64,000 bases of DNA from NCBI GenBank assembly GCA_963723495.1, contig CAVRQR010000006.1, forward strand, positions 595,832 through 659,831, written 5' to 3'. The translations under genes were made by a program, and so were the position numbers. The notes under the pieces are model-generated. The model was given only the letters and a program-made list of their open reading frames with translations, was not told where the DNA came from and searched no databases. Shown one piece after another: positions 38,112-47,662 of this stretch. The stretch comes from Gp6-AA40 sp963723495. Its GTDB lineage: Bacteria > Acidobacteriota > Vicinamibacteria > Vicinamibacterales > UBA2999. Position 1 is the stretch's first letter. Every line of letters begins with the position of its first letter.

Positions 38112-39437
38112 ATGCACGACGCCGCCACCGGACTGCGATCGGTCAACCCGACCCATCCACCACCCACGATCCCGCAACCAACGCTCTACGGCGACGTCAT
38201 CGGCGGCATCACCACCTTCTTCACGATGGCCTACATCGTCGTGGTCAATCCCGGCATCCTGGCATCGCAAGGTACCGGGATGGCTTTCTCGGGAGTGCTG
38301 ACGGCAACGGTGCTGCTCGCGTTCGCCATGACGTTGATGATGGGGCTCTACGCGAAGCTGCCGTTCGCCGTTGCTCCAGGGATGGGCCTCAATGCGTTCT
38401 TCGCCTTCACCATCATCCTGCAGCAACAGGTGCCGTGGCCGACGGCGCTCGGCATCGTCTTCTGGGCCGGCGTGCTCTTTCTGCTCGTGTCCGCCACACG
38501 GCTGCGAGAGGTGATCGCGCTGGCGATCCCCGCGGGCCTGCGGCTGGCGACCGCGGTCGGTATCGGACTACTCCTCACATTGATCGGCTTGCGCAATGCA
38601 GGATTGATTGTGTCCGACCCGGCTACTCTGCTTCGTCTGGGCGCGCTCGATCATCGCGCCGCCTTCCTCGTCGGAGGCGTGCTGATCGCAGCAGCACTGA
38701 TGCGCCGGCAGAATCCGCTCGCGTTCCTCGCGGCCATCTTCGTCGTGACCGGCGTGGCATGGACCTTTGGTTATGCGGCGCCACCCGAGCGCATCGTGAG
38801 CGCACCCGACTTCTCGTCGGTGTTTCTGAAGCTGGACATGCTGGGCGCGCTGCGCCTGGCTCTGGTCCCGGCGATCATCACGATCCTCTTCACGGACCTC
38901 TTCGACTCGCTCTCGACGTTCATCGGCGTCGCCAGCGCCTCGGGCCTCGTCGATCGCGACGGGAAGCCGATCAACCTCCGACGCGGTCTGATCGTCGATT
39001 CCTTCGCCACCTTCGGGGCAGGACTGGTGGGAACATCGCCGGGCACGGCCTATGTCGAGAGCGTCGCGGGGATCCGCATGGGTGCGCGCACGGGACGCGC
39101 GTCGGTCGTCACGGCACTGTGCTTTCTTCCGTGCTTGTTCGTCGCACCGCTCGCCTCAGCCGTTCCCGGCTACGCCACCGCCGCGGTGCTCGTGCTCGTC
39201 GGCCTCACGATGTTCCGGACCGTGACGACGATCGATTTCGCGTCGCCGGAGGACGGCCTGCCGGCCTTCGTCACGATCGTCCTGATTCCGCTGACGCTGT
39301 CGATCTCACAAGGCATCCTGTGGGGCTTTCTGCTCCACGGCTTGCTCTACATCGTCGTCGGCCGCGCGCGCGAACTCAAGCCCGCGCTCTGGGTCCTCGG
39401 GGTCATCTCGGCCGGATTGATCGTGTTGGGACACTAG
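38112..39437 (+). CDS. NCS2 family purine permease (AzgA/PbuG-like)
   Basis: 441 residues from an ATG at 38112. Signature motifs of the AzgA group: GGITTFFTMAYIVVVNPGIL, PFAVAPGMGLNAFFAFT, FTDLFDSLSTFIGVA, GTSPGTAYVESVAGI and FASPEDGLPAFVTIVLIPLT, with about a dozen hydrophobic spans. It should import hypoxanthine, guanine or adenine by proton symport. It is alone on the plus strand, divergent from BaiN and convergent with the CBS gene. Confidence 0.9.
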   Translation: MHDAATGLRSVNPTHPPPTIPQPTLYGDVIGGITTFFTMAYIVVVNPGILASQGTGMAFSGVLTATVLLAFAMTLMMGLYAKLPFAVAPGMGLNAFFAFTIILQQQVPWPTALGIVFWAGVLFLLVSATRLREVIALAIPAGLRLATAVGIGLLLTLIGLRNAGLIVSDPATLLRLGALDHRAAFLVGGVLIAAALMRRQNPLAFLAAIFVVTGVAWTFGYAAPPERIVSAPDFSSVFLKLDMLGALRLALVPAIITILFTDLFDSLSTFIGVASASGLVDRDGKPINLRRGLIVDSFATFGAGLVGTSPGTAYVESVAGIRMGARTGRASVVTALCFLPCLFVAPLASAVPGYATAAVLVLVGLTMFRTVTTIDFASPEDGLPAFVTIVLIPLTLSISQGILWGFLLHGLLYIVVGRARELKPALWVLGVISAGLIVLGH

Positions 39438-39444
39438 GACACGA

Positions 39445-39530
39445 CGCAACTCCCAACGCCCAACTCCCAACTTCCAAATGGTTCCGGGTTCTTTGGGAGT
39501 TCGATCTTGGGAGTTGGGAGTTAGCGAACT
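39445..39530. repeat. Family B/D heptad array with mirrored halves between convergent genes
   Basis: The left half has CAACTCC units, the centre GGTTCCG, and the right half TTGGGAG/TGGGAGT units, all in seven-base phase. The halves are complementary and could form a long imperfect hairpin, suitable as a bidirectional stop, but there is no T-run. Confidence 0.8.
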
Positions 39531-39957
39531 AGGTGGTGATGTATCGCTCGAGCTGTTCGATCGTGAACTGCTGCTGATCGATCGTGGCCTTCACGAGATC
39601 GCCGATGGACACGAGTCCCAGCACCGCGTGGCCGTCCATTACCGGCAGATGCCTGATGCGCTCGCGCGTCATCAGCGCCATGGCGTACTCGACGCTGTCT
39701 GTCGGTGCCACCCACACCAGACGGGTTGTCATGATGCTGCGGATCTTGGTGTCGAGTGACGAACGCCCGTCGAGGATGATCTTTCGGGCGTAGTCGCGTT
39801 CGGACATGATCCCGACCGGCCGATCGTTTTCGAGAATGAGCAAGGCGCCGATGTTCTTTTCCGCCATCAGCGTCAATCCAGCAAACACGGTTGCATCCGG
39901 CGAGATAGACCATACTTCCGACCCTTTGCCCGCCAGCACTTGCAACATCGACGGCAT
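39529..39957 (-). CDS. CBS-domain pair protein
   Basis: 142 residues comprising two CBS domains: PDATVFAGLTLMAEKNIGALLILEND with VGIMSERDYARKI, then VAPTDSVEYAMALMTRERIRHLPVMDG with VLGLVSIGDLVKATI. Such stand-alone pairs bind adenosine nucleotides and often regulate partner enzymes or channels; no partner is obvious. Its start lies 50 nt from the divergent small gene at 40008. Confidence 0.9.
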   Translation of the reverse strand: MPSMLQVLAGKGSEVWSISPDATVFAGLTLMAEKNIGALLILENDRPVGIMSERDYARKIILDGRSSLDTKIRSIMTTRLVWVAPTDSVEYAMALMTRERIRHLPVMDGHAVLGLVSIGDLVKATIDQQQFTIEQLERYITT

Positions 39958-40007
39958 AGAGCCCTCCCTTCAGCATGCCCAGAAGGGAAAGACTAGCACC
40001 GGGTACA

Positions 40008-40196
40008 ATGATGGAGTCTATGGTCGAGGAAACCGTAAAAGCCCTGCCGTGCGGATGCGAGGCGCGCACCTACCGAGACTTCCTTGGCCGCGTCGTGGGC
40101 ACGATTGTCACCAGGTCAACGACTTGCCCGCGCAGCGATCACACGATTGGGCAGACGGTCATCATGCCTGGGCGTGAGAACGCCAGGCCGGAATGA
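40008..40196 (+). CDS. Small hypothetical protein (62 aa) with a cysteine pair
   Basis: Begins MMESMVEETVKALPCGCEARTYRDFLGRVVG; CGC and a later single Cys could bind metal. Other starts at 40011 and 40020 are possible and no clear ribosome site is seen. Its ATGA overlap with the next small gene supports both being real. Confidence 0.5.
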   Translation: MMESMVEETVKALPCGCEARTYRDFLGRVVGTIVTRSTTCPRSDHTIGQTVIMPGRENARPE

Positions 40197-40411
40197 CGGC
40201 GCCTTCAGCTCCGACGGTGCTGTGGCGGATGTCGCGCGGCCGCTCGACGGCACACGCCACCATCTTCCCTGGCGATGCCCAGAACACGGTCACCTGGTTC
40301 TTCGACGGCGTCATGGATCGGGCGGAAAACTACGAGACGCTCGACCTCGCCCTGGCACGCGCGGACCAGATCCGCGGAATTCTCCTGAAGGACGGCTGGA
40401 AGGAAGCCTGA
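40193..40411 (+). CDS. Small hypothetical protein (72 aa)
   Basis: Reads TAPSAPTVLWRMSRGRSTAHATIFPGDAQNTVTWFFDG and ends ILLKDGWKEA. No recognised domain. The start codon overlaps the preceding stop by 4 nt, and ispG follows 74 nt downstream, so all three may share a transcript. Confidence 0.5.
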   Translation: MTAPSAPTVLWRMSRGRSTAHATIFPGDAQNTVTWFFDGVMDRAENYETLDLALARADQIRGILLKDGWKEA

Positions 40412-40485
40412 CCGTAGGCCGGGTTCTGGTCATGAGAACCGGCGGGTCCACAGACCAGGACCGCCCTACGGCTATCATTAAGCGA

Positions 40486-41715
40486 GTGGAAACAGTCAGA
40501 CTGCACAAGACTGTCGGTGTCCGTGTCGGCCGCGTCCAGGTCGGCGGCGGTGCGCCTGTCGTCGTCCAGTCAATGACGATGACCGATACGGCGGATACGG
40601 CGGCAACGGCGCGGCAGTGCATCGAGCTGGCTGAGGCCGGATCGGAGATGGTGCGCGTGACCGTCAACCTTCCCGAAGCCGCGGCGGCCGTTCCCGAGAT
40701 CAAGCAGCGGATGCTCGATGCCGGCTGCACGGCACCGCTCATCGGCGACTTTCATTACAACGGGCATCTCCTCCTCACCCGCCATCCTGCGTGTGCGTCG
40801 GCGCTCGACAAATACCGCATCAATCCCGGCAACGTCGGCACTGGCAAACGGCGCGACGAGCAGTTCGCCACCATCTGCAAGGTCGCCATCGATCACGACA
40901 AGCCGGTTCGCATCGGCGTCAATGGCGGTTCGCTGAACCAGGAACTGGTCGTCGCCAAGATGCACGAGAACACGACGCGAGGGCTGGGCAAGAGCTCGGA
41001 AGAGATCCTCAACGAGTGCATGGTGATCTCGGGTATCGAATCAACCGAGCTCGCGCTCGAGACGGGCCTGCGCAAGGATCAGATCATCATCTCGTGCAAG
41101 GTCTCGCGGCCCAGGGACCTGCTCGCCATCTATCGCGATCTGGCCCGCAAGACCGAGCAGCCGCTGCATCTCGGACTCACCGAAGCGGGCATGGGCACGA
41201 AAGGGCTCGTGTGGTCGGCCTCAGCGATCGGAATCCTGCTCAACGAGGGCATCGGCGACACCATCCGCGTCTCGCTCACGCCGCGCCCGGGCGGCGACCG
41301 TCGTGAAGAGGTGTACGCAGCGTGCGAGCTGCTGCAAGCGCTCGGTATTCGTTCGTTTGCCCCGAGCGTGACGGCGTGCCCGGGTTGCGGCCGCACGACG
41401 AGCTCGACATTCCAGGAGCTCGCCGAGCGCACGCAGGACTACATTCGGTCGCAGATGCCCGAATGGAAGAAGCGCTATGAAGGGGTCGAGACGCTGACGC
41501 TTGCGGTGATGGGCTGCGTCGTCAACGGCCCGGGCGAATCGAAAGCGGCCAACATCGGCATCAGCCTTCCCGGCACCGGTGAAGCACCCAACTGCCCGGT
41601 GTTCATCGACGGCGAGCACTTCACGACACTGCGAGGCACTTACGACCAACTCGCCGAAGGCTTCCGCGCCCTGGTCGATAACTACGTGTCCACGCGATAT
41701 CCGACGCGATCGTAG
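40486..41715 (+). CDS. ispG: 4-hydroxy-3-methylbut-2-en-1-yl diphosphate synthase (flavodoxin/ferredoxin)
   Basis: 409 residues from a GTG at 40486 (ETVRLHKTVGVRVGRVQVGGGAPVVVQSMT). Core TIM-barrel motifs are intact: DFHYNGHLLL, YRINPGNVG, RIGVNGGSLN and LGLTEAGMGTKGLVWSA. The C-terminal [4Fe-4S] cluster cysteines are in ACPGCGRT and MGCVVNGPGE. It catalyses the penultimate step of the MEP isoprenoid pathway in the cytoplasm. The longer upstream frame has no better start. It is a housekeeping gene and undamaged. Confidence 0.96.
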   Translation: METVRLHKTVGVRVGRVQVGGGAPVVVQSMTMTDTADTAATARQCIELAEAGSEMVRVTVNLPEAAAAVPEIKQRMLDAGCTAPLIGDFHYNGHLLLTRHPACASALDKYRINPGNVGTGKRRDEQFATICKVAIDHDKPVRIGVNGGSLNQELVVAKMHENTTRGLGKSSEEILNECMVISGIESTELALETGLRKDQIIISCKVSRPRDLLAIYRDLARKTEQPLHLGLTEAGMGTKGLVWSASAIGILLNEGIGDTIRVSLTPRPGGDRREEVYAACELLQALGIRSFAPSVTACPGCGRTTSSTFQELAERTQDYIRSQMPEWKKRYEGVETLTLAVMGCVVNGPGESKAANIGISLPGTGEAPNCPVFIDGEHFTTLRGTYDQLAEGFRALVDNYVSTRYPTRS

Positions 41716-41843
41716 CTCCCGTCCACCTGAGCTTGGCGCCCGAGGACATACGACGTGCAAAAACGTGTGTACATTCATCTCCGAACTGGCATCGATCTCG
41801 CACCATCACGTCAGGGCTGAATCGCACAGGAGGTGATCAGCTG

Positions 41844-42584
41844 ATGAGAGTCGTCGTTGCTGTTCTTCTATTACCGGTGCTCCTCGCGGTGGGATGCGCC
41901 AAAAAAGCGGCGCCCGTGACGCCACAACCGGTACCGCCAGAGTCTGCTCCGGCGCCCGACCCGGCGTCTCCGGCGTCTGCCTCGGTGCCGCCCGAGAAAC
42001 CAGCGGCAGTCGCGACGGCCAAGCCGCCTGCATCAGTGCCTCCTGCGGAAGCACAGGCCGCCCCTCCAACGGAGAAACCACCTGCACCGCCGACGGCGGC
42101 GCCGGTCCAACCGGCTGCACCATCGGATGCGAAACCTGCGGCACCATCGACGTCAAAACCGCCCGCGGCATCAACTGCAAAGCCAGCGGCACCGGCACCA
42201 GCGAAGCCGGCGGCACCGTCACCGACAAAGCCAGCGCCGAAGCCGGTGGCTCCGCAAGAAGCAACCAAGCCCGCGACTCAGGCGACGCTGGACCTCGATG
42301 CACTCAAGGAGCAACTCAAGGGGACCAGGGCGATCGGTGTGTTTACCAAACTCACGCTGAAGAATCAGGTCGACGATTTGCTGGATCGATTCCGTGACCA
42401 TTACGCCGGCAAGGACAAGGTCACGATGAAGGAGCTGCGCCAATCCTACGATTTGTTGTTGATGAAGGTGCTGTCCTTGCTGCAGGACCGCGATCAGAGG
42501 CTCGCGGCGGACATCGTCGCCTCTCGGGAAGCGATCTGGGGCCTGTTGGCAGACCCGAAGAAGTTCGCTGCCCTCGACGTCTGA
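41844..42584 (+). CDS. Pro/Ala-rich lipoprotein with C-terminal helical domain
   Basis: 246 residues; the ATG at 41844 has a strong AGGAGGTGAT site. The lipobox LLAVGC gives a lipidated Cys near residue 18. Residues about 20-150 are a low-complexity run of Ala, Pro and Lys (AKPAAPAP-like repeats), probably spanning periplasm or peptidoglycan. The final 90 residues (LDLDALKEQLKGTRAIGVFTKLTLKNQVDDLLDRF) are helical and soluble. Not a named family. The small secreted gene follows 14 nt later. Confidence 0.8.
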   Translation: MRVVVAVLLLPVLLAVGCAKKAAPVTPQPVPPESAPAPDPASPASASVPPEKPAAVATAKPPASVPPAEAQAAPPTEKPPAPPTAAPVQPAAPSDAKPAAPSTSKPPAASTAKPAAPAPAKPAAPSPTKPAPKPVAPQEATKPATQATLDLDALKEQLKGTRAIGVFTKLTLKNQVDDLLDRFRDHYAGKDKVTMKELRQSYDLLLMKVLSLLQDRDQRLAADIVASREAIWGLLADPKKFAALDV

Positions 42585-42598
42585 ACGCGGGAGATTCT

Positions 42599-42853
42599 AT
42601 GAAGAGATATGTTCGAATCGTTGCGCAGTCGCTTGTCGCCCTCGCGCTGCTGGCCGCGCCTTCGTTCGCGCAGAGCGAAGAGGAGCTCAAGAAAGACCTG
42701 ACGGCGGTGATCGCCCTTCACGGACTCCCGTGCGGCGAGGTCGTCGGCGTGAAGGTGCAGAAGGAGAACGACTACCTCGCCTCGTGTAAAGACGGGAATC
42801 GGTACCGTGTGTACGAGAACGAGAAAGGGCGCGTCGTTGTCGATAAACAATGA
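42599..42853 (+). CDS. Small secreted protein (84 aa) with one cysteine pair
   Basis: Signal peptide (QSLVALALLAAPSFAQ) then a short domain ELKKDLTAVIALHGLPCGEVVGVKVQ...DYLASCKDGNRYRVYEN, whose two Cys could form a disulfide. It follows the lipoprotein by 14 nt and probably shares its operon. No function known to me. Confidence 0.75.
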   Translation: MKRYVRIVAQSLVALALLAAPSFAQSEEELKKDLTAVIALHGLPCGEVVGVKVQKENDYLASCKDGNRYRVYENEKGRVVVDKQ

Positions 42854-42882
42854 CGCGCCGGATGGTGGGCTTCAGGCTCGAA

Positions 42883-43884
42883 CTATCTTGATGACGAATC
42901 GGAGGCGGTCTTCTCCGCTGCTCGAGCGGCGCTCAGCATGTTGAACATCGCGTGATTCCCTTCGTGGCACGCGTATTCGAACATCTCCTCCGGCTGCGTC
43001 TTCAGATTGAGCGCTGCCGTCCAGGGCTTCGCGAACGTGGTCGCGTCCTCCACCGTCACTTCGTAACGCAAGTCGTTCTCGCCGACGCGGGTGAAGCGCT
43101 CGACGAGATGCAGATTCTGTCCGGCGCCCCGATAGTTCGTGGCATCGCTGAAGTTCTTCACGTCGACGACCAGCGTGTTCCCTTCCCAGCGACCGCGCGA
43201 GTCGCCGTGGTACTGCCGAATTGTCGGGTTGATGTGATCACCGTCGTCGAGCGGAACGATCCGAGTCTCATGAATCATCTCGTAGGTGATCGCGACGAAG
43301 CCCGGGCCCTGCACGATGCGCGTGTTCGCGTTGTACACCGCCGGGAACATCGAGCCGGGAATGCCGCGTGTGATGCAGCGATCGTAAAGCGTGAAGTCAG
43401 TGGGTCCGTTGAAGGGACCGTTGCCGAAGCTGCCACGAACCTGTCGCTGCTGCCGGGCGCGCGCCGCGTCGGTGATCTCGGGAATCCGGCCGTCCGGCGG
43501 ATCGATCACCATCGAGGTTCGTCGTGACGGGTTGCCGCGCTCGAGCCAATGCGGCGGCGGTGACGTCGCGGACCCGACAGCGCCCGCGTTGCGCGTGTCG
43601 GCCGTTTCCAAATCGAACTCAGCGTTGTCGCGATCCCGCTCCGCGCGAAGGCGGTCGGCGGCTTTCGCGAACTCCTCGTCACTCAATTCCTGACGCGTGC
43701 CGAGTTCCTTCGGACGTTCGAACGGAACACCCAGCTCGTTCTGACTCGTCCAGTCACCCTGCAGATCCGGATCGCCCCACGGCGTGCGAGGCACGCTGGA
43801 CGCCGACTGCGCGAAGACCAGCGCGGGAAGGGTGAAACTGATGAGAAGACCTCCGATGACGGCCGACATGGGCTTCGATCGCAT
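42883..43884 (-). CDS. Secreted PDLQG-family protein B4 (unknown function)
   Basis: 333 residues with signal peptide (VIGGLLISFTLPALVFAQ), VPRTPWGDPDLQGDW, LGVPFERPKELG, YDRCITRGIPGSMFP, RIVPLDDGDH, RGRWEGNTLVVDVKNF, HLVERFTRVG, EDATTFAKPW and a terminal FEYACHEGNHAMFN. It is the closest relative of 30305-31786 in the window but lacks that protein's extra domain. Monocistronic; function unknown. Confidence 0.8.
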   Translation of the reverse strand: MRSKPMSAVIGGLLISFTLPALVFAQSASSVPRTPWGDPDLQGDWTSQNELGVPFERPKELGTRQELSDEEFAKAADRLRAERDRDNAEFDLETADTRNAGAVGSATSPPPHWLERGNPSRRTSMVIDPPDGRIPEITDAARARQQRQVRGSFGNGPFNGPTDFTLYDRCITRGIPGSMFPAVYNANTRIVQGPGFVAITYEMIHETRIVPLDDGDHINPTIRQYHGDSRGRWEGNTLVVDVKNFSDATNYRGAGQNLHLVERFTRVGENDLRYEVTVEDATTFAKPWTAALNLKTQPEEMFEYACHEGNHAMFNMLSAARAAEKTASDSSSR

Positions 43885-43927
43885 AGGGTCGCTCCTTGAT
43901 AACGGTCAGATCATACTGCCAGCGGAC

Positions 43928-43955
43928 GGTTCCGGGTTCCATGGAACCTGGAACC
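43928..43955. repeat. Family D: mirrored GGTTCCA heptads
   Basis: Four contiguous units, GGTTCCG and GGTTCCA followed by two TGGAACC, form a 14-bp inverted repeat with one mismatch and no loop, between the stop of ndh and the start of the gene at 43884. Confidence 0.75.
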
Positions 43956-43958
43956 GCG

Positions 43959-45209
43959 TCATTGCTTATCCCCAGTAATCAACCGTGCCCCGCGCTGGAA
44001 CGTGACGTAAGCAACGGCCCACTCGAAGAGCACGACCACCCGGTTCCGGAACCCGATCAGCATGAAGATGTGCAGGAACAGCCAGGCCAGCCACGCAAGG
44101 ACACCCGAGAACCTGATCCAGTTCAGATCGCTGATCGCTGCCCGTCGCCCGACGATCGCCATGCTCCCGAGATCGCGATAGACAAATGGCTTTGGCGCCT
44201 CGCCGCGCAATCGTCGCAGGATCGTCTTGGCGGCGTGACGCGCGCCCTGCATCGCCGTCTGCGCCACCCCGGGCAGGAGCTTGCCTCCCTGGAGCATGAA
44301 GGCAGCCGCATCGCCAACGACGAACACTTCGGGATGACCCGGAATGGAGAGGTCGGGCTCGACGATGACGCGCCCGGCGCGATCGAGAGGGACGCCGAGT
44401 GAGGCGACGAGCGAAGACGCTGCCACGCCTGCCGCCCACAACACCGTGCCCGCATTGATTCGTTCCGTGCCTGCCATCACACCGTGAGCATCGACCGCGG
44501 TGACGGCCGTTCCCTCGCGCACTTCGATGCCCAGACGTTGCAGTGAGGCGCGCGCGGCATTGCGCAGCTTCTCGGGAAACGAGGGCAGAATCGTTGGTCC
44601 AGCCTCGACGAGCACAATCCGCGCACGGGCCGTGTCGATGGAATGGAACTCGTCGCGCAGAGTCTGTCGCGCGATCTCGGCCAGCGTGCCCGCAAGCTCG
44701 ACACCGGTGGGACCTCCGCCGACGATCACAAACGTGAGCAACTCACCCCGCCGGCGATCATCTTCCTCGCGCTCCGCACGTTCGAACGCAATCAGGATCC
44801 GCCGCCGGATGGCGATTGCATCTTCGAGTGTCTTGAGTCCCGGTGCGTTCGGCTCCCAGTCTGAATGCCCGAAGTACGCATGCTTCGAACCGGTCGCGAC
44901 GATCAGCCAGTCGTAGTCGAGCGCACCACCGTCGGTCAATTCGACCCGCCGCGCGTTCACGTCGATGCGCGACGCATCGGCAAGCAGGACCCGCACGTTG
45001 CTGACACGACGAAGGATCCAGCGAATCGGCGCCGCGATGTCGCCGGGTGAGAGTGTCGCGGTCGCAACCTGGTACAGCAGCGGCTGGAAAACGTGATGAT
45101 TACGCCGATCGATGAGCGTGACACGCACGTCGGCGTTGCGGAGTGTTCTGGCAGCGGAGAGGCCACCGAAGCCGCCGCCAATGATGACAACGTGAGGTGA
45201 CACACCCAA
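43959..45209 (-). CDS. ndh: Type II NADH dehydrogenase (NDH-2)
   Basis: 416 residues. First dinucleotide fold IIGGGFGGLSAARTLRNADVRVTLIDRRNHHVFQPLLYQVAT (FAD), second TFVIVGGGPTGVELAGTLAEIA (NADH), then VLWAAGVAAS and VFVVGDAAAF. A C-terminal amphipathic or membrane stretch, LAWLAWLFLHIFMLIGF, attaches it to the membrane. It oxidises NADH and reduces quinone without proton pumping. Length and motifs are complete. Its start is next to a family A heptad array. Confidence 0.93.
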   Translation of the reverse strand: MGVSPHVVIIGGGFGGLSAARTLRNADVRVTLIDRRNHHVFQPLLYQVATATLSPGDIAAPIRWILRRVSNVRVLLADASRIDVNARRVELTDGGALDYDWLIVATGSKHAYFGHSDWEPNAPGLKTLEDAIAIRRRILIAFERAEREEDDRRRGELLTFVIVGGGPTGVELAGTLAEIARQTLRDEFHSIDTARARIVLVEAGPTILPSFPEKLRNAARASLQRLGIEVREGTAVTAVDAHGVMAGTERINAGTVLWAAGVAASSLVASLGVPLDRAGRVIVEPDLSIPGHPEVFVVGDAAAFMLQGGKLLPGVAQTAMQGARHAAKTILRRLRGEAPKPFVYRDLGSMAIVGRRAAISDLNWIRFSGVLAWLAWLFLHIFMLIGFRNRVVVLFEWAVAYVTFQRGARLITGDKQ

Positions 45210-45352
45210 TTATTGATTCAATGATCTTTGATTCGTGGTTCGTTGTTGACTGAGGATCGTCGATTGACGATTGCAAGCAAATCGACAATCAACAATCAGC
45301 AATCAACAACGATTCAATAATCAAAGATCATCCATTCAACAATCGGTTATCA
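45208..45352. repeat. Family A heptad array, longest copy with mirrored halves
   Basis: About twenty contiguous seven-base units. The left half reads GATTGTTG-like and contains ATCTTTGATT; the right half reads AATCAAC and ends with AACGATTCAA and ATCAAAGATC. The halves can pair around GCAAGC. It fills the spacer between the molybdopterin gene and ndh. Confidence 0.85.
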
Positions 45353-47573
45353 AGCCCAGCGAAAGCCCTGCTTGGAAATTGGAAGCGACCTGATGCGCTT
45401 GCCGGTCGCGGCGAAGATCGCGTTCGCCAGCGCCGGAATAGTGGGCGGCAGCGCAGGCTCGCCGAGACCGGTCGGCGGATTGTCGGTCACGACGAAGTGC
45501 ACGTCGACCTCGGGCGCCTGATTGATCCGCACTGTCGGGTACTGGTTGAAGTTGCCCTGCACTGCCTTGCCGCCCTGGATCGAGATCTCCCAACCCATCA
45601 GGTGGCTCATGCCCTCGACCACGGCGCCCTGACTCTGGTTGACGGCGCTGCTCGGGTTCACGATCTGCCGCCCGACATCTCCGGCCACCCACACCTTGTT
45701 CACCTTCACGCGGTTCAACGAATCGACGCTGACCTCGGCAACGTTGGCGAAGTATCCGCGGTGGCTGGTACTGGAATCCCACGCCCAGCGCGGTGCCCTT
45801 GGGCAGCAGTCGCTTGCCCCAGCCTGACCTGTCGCGCACGGCTTCGACCACGCCGCGCATGCGCACGGGATCAAAGCCGTTGCCGCCCTGCGGCGGGTCC
45901 GGAAAGAGCGGTGTCGCGAGCAATTCGAGGCGGAACTCGAGCGGGTCCTTGCCCGCCGCGATCGCGACCTCGTCGATGAACGACTGGAAGACGAACGAGA
46001 ACGCGTTGCTGCGCGGTGCTCGATGCGCGCCGGTCGGCACACCAAGCGCCATCAACGTGGCCTGGAAGTCGTAGTTCGGGATGAAGCGCGCGGGGAATTC
46101 AACACCGGGAATGTTCGCCGAGTTCGAAAAGCCCTGCTCACCCTTCGAGTTGTCGCCGTAGCTGACAAAGTGATTGCGCCATGCGACGAGTTTGCCCGAG
46201 GCGTCCACACCGGCCTTGAGGAAGTGGAAGCCGCCCGGCCGATAGTGGTCGTGATGCATGTCGTCTTCACGAGTCCACAGCACCTTGACCGGCACGCCAA
46301 TCTGCTTGGTGATGGCCGCGGCTTCGCCCATGTAGTCATTGGTCAGACGCCGCCCGAAGCCGCCGCCTGCGCGCTGGATGTGAATGGTGATGTTCGACTC
46401 GGGGATACCCAGCACGCTCGACACGAGCTGACGTCCGTTCGCGGGCGTCTGCGTGGGCGCCCAGATCTCCATCGTACCGTCGTGCCAGTGAGCCGTGCAG
46501 TTCTGTGGCTCGAGCGGAGCATGCGAGATGAACGGATAGTCGTACGCCGCTTCGACGACCTTCGCCGCGCCGGCCAGCGCCTGCTCGGCGTCGCCGTCCA
46601 CACGCAGCGGGAACGATGGCTTCTGCGCGGAGAGCTCTTTCGCCTGGCGCGCAAACCCTTCGCTGCTCTGCTGCGCGGTCGCGCCCTCGTTCCACTGCAC
46701 CTGCAGCTTCTCTCGTGCCGTCTTCGCCTGCCACCAGCTGTCGGCGACGATCGCAACGCCGGGCATGAGACCACGAAGGTCCGTGGTGCCTTCGACGGCA
46801 AACACGTGCCGCACGCCGGGCATCGTCTTGACCTGATCGTAGTTGGCGCTGACGACCTTCCCGCCGTACACCGGACACTTCTCGTAGGCGGCCCACAACA
46901 TGCCGGGAAGCGTGAAGTCGATGCCGAAGGTCGGTTGACCGGTGACAATGCGCGCGTTGTCGACGCCGGCCGTGAACTTCCCGATGATCTTGTAGTCGGC
47001 AGCGGACTTCAGCTTCACCGTCTGCATATCCGGCGGTGTCATCGTCGCCGCGCGCGCGGCCAGCGCGCCATAGGTCATCTTTCGACCAGTCGCGCGATGC
47101 GTGACGCTCGCATCCGCCGCGACACACTCCGATGCCGGCACGTTCCATTCCTGCGCCGCGGCCGCGACGAGCATCTCGCGAATCGAGGCGCCGACCTGCC
47201 GTAACGGATCCCAGTTGGTTGGCGTGGCCGTGCTGCCGCCGGCGTTCTGCCGGCCGTACTTCGTCTCATCGAGGTCGGCCTGCTCGATGCGAATACCGGT
47301 CCATGGAACGCCGAGCTCGTCGGCAAGGATCATCGGCAGCGATGTCTTGATGCCCTGACCGATCTCGGGATTCTTCGAGACGATGGTCACGACGTTGTCG
47401 GGACTGATCTTGATGAACGCGTTGGGGACGAAGGCCTGCGCCGCCCCCTGCCCCTGCGCCGCGACGCGCGCGACCGGATCGAGGTAGACGGCGACCAGCA
47501 TGCCACCACCGGCCAGGGCAGATACACGGAGAAAGGACCGTCGATCGAGCTTGTAGGCAGGATTCTTCGTCAT
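45350..47573 (-). pseudogene. Xanthine dehydrogenase-family molybdopterin-binding subunit (IorB/isoquinoline oxidoreductase beta-like), frameshifted
   Basis: About 740 residues intended, starting at 47573 with a Tat signal (DRRSFLRVSAL). Mo-pterin domain motifs: NVVTIVSKNPEIGQGIKTSLPMILADELG, GGFGRRLTNDYMGEAAAI, GAHRAPRSNAFSFVFQSFIDE. The frame breaks near 45760 after GVGFQYQP and resumes in GYFANVAEVSVDSLNRVKVNKVWVAGDVGRQIVNP to the end. These periplasmic hydroxylases normally need a 2Fe-2S subunit; none is adjacent. Substrate unknown. Confidence 0.85.
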
Positions 47574-47662
47574 CGTGATCCTCGTCGGCTTCGGGACTAC
47601 CACGCTTACGGGAGGTTCGGCTTCCGCGGCAACATTGTAAGATACGCCGAATCCCGAGGTAC

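Noticed and set aside
39445..39530. Mirrored heptad array as a standard rho-independent terminator
   Set aside because: No T-run follows either side, and the same arrays occur in divergent and tandem spacers.
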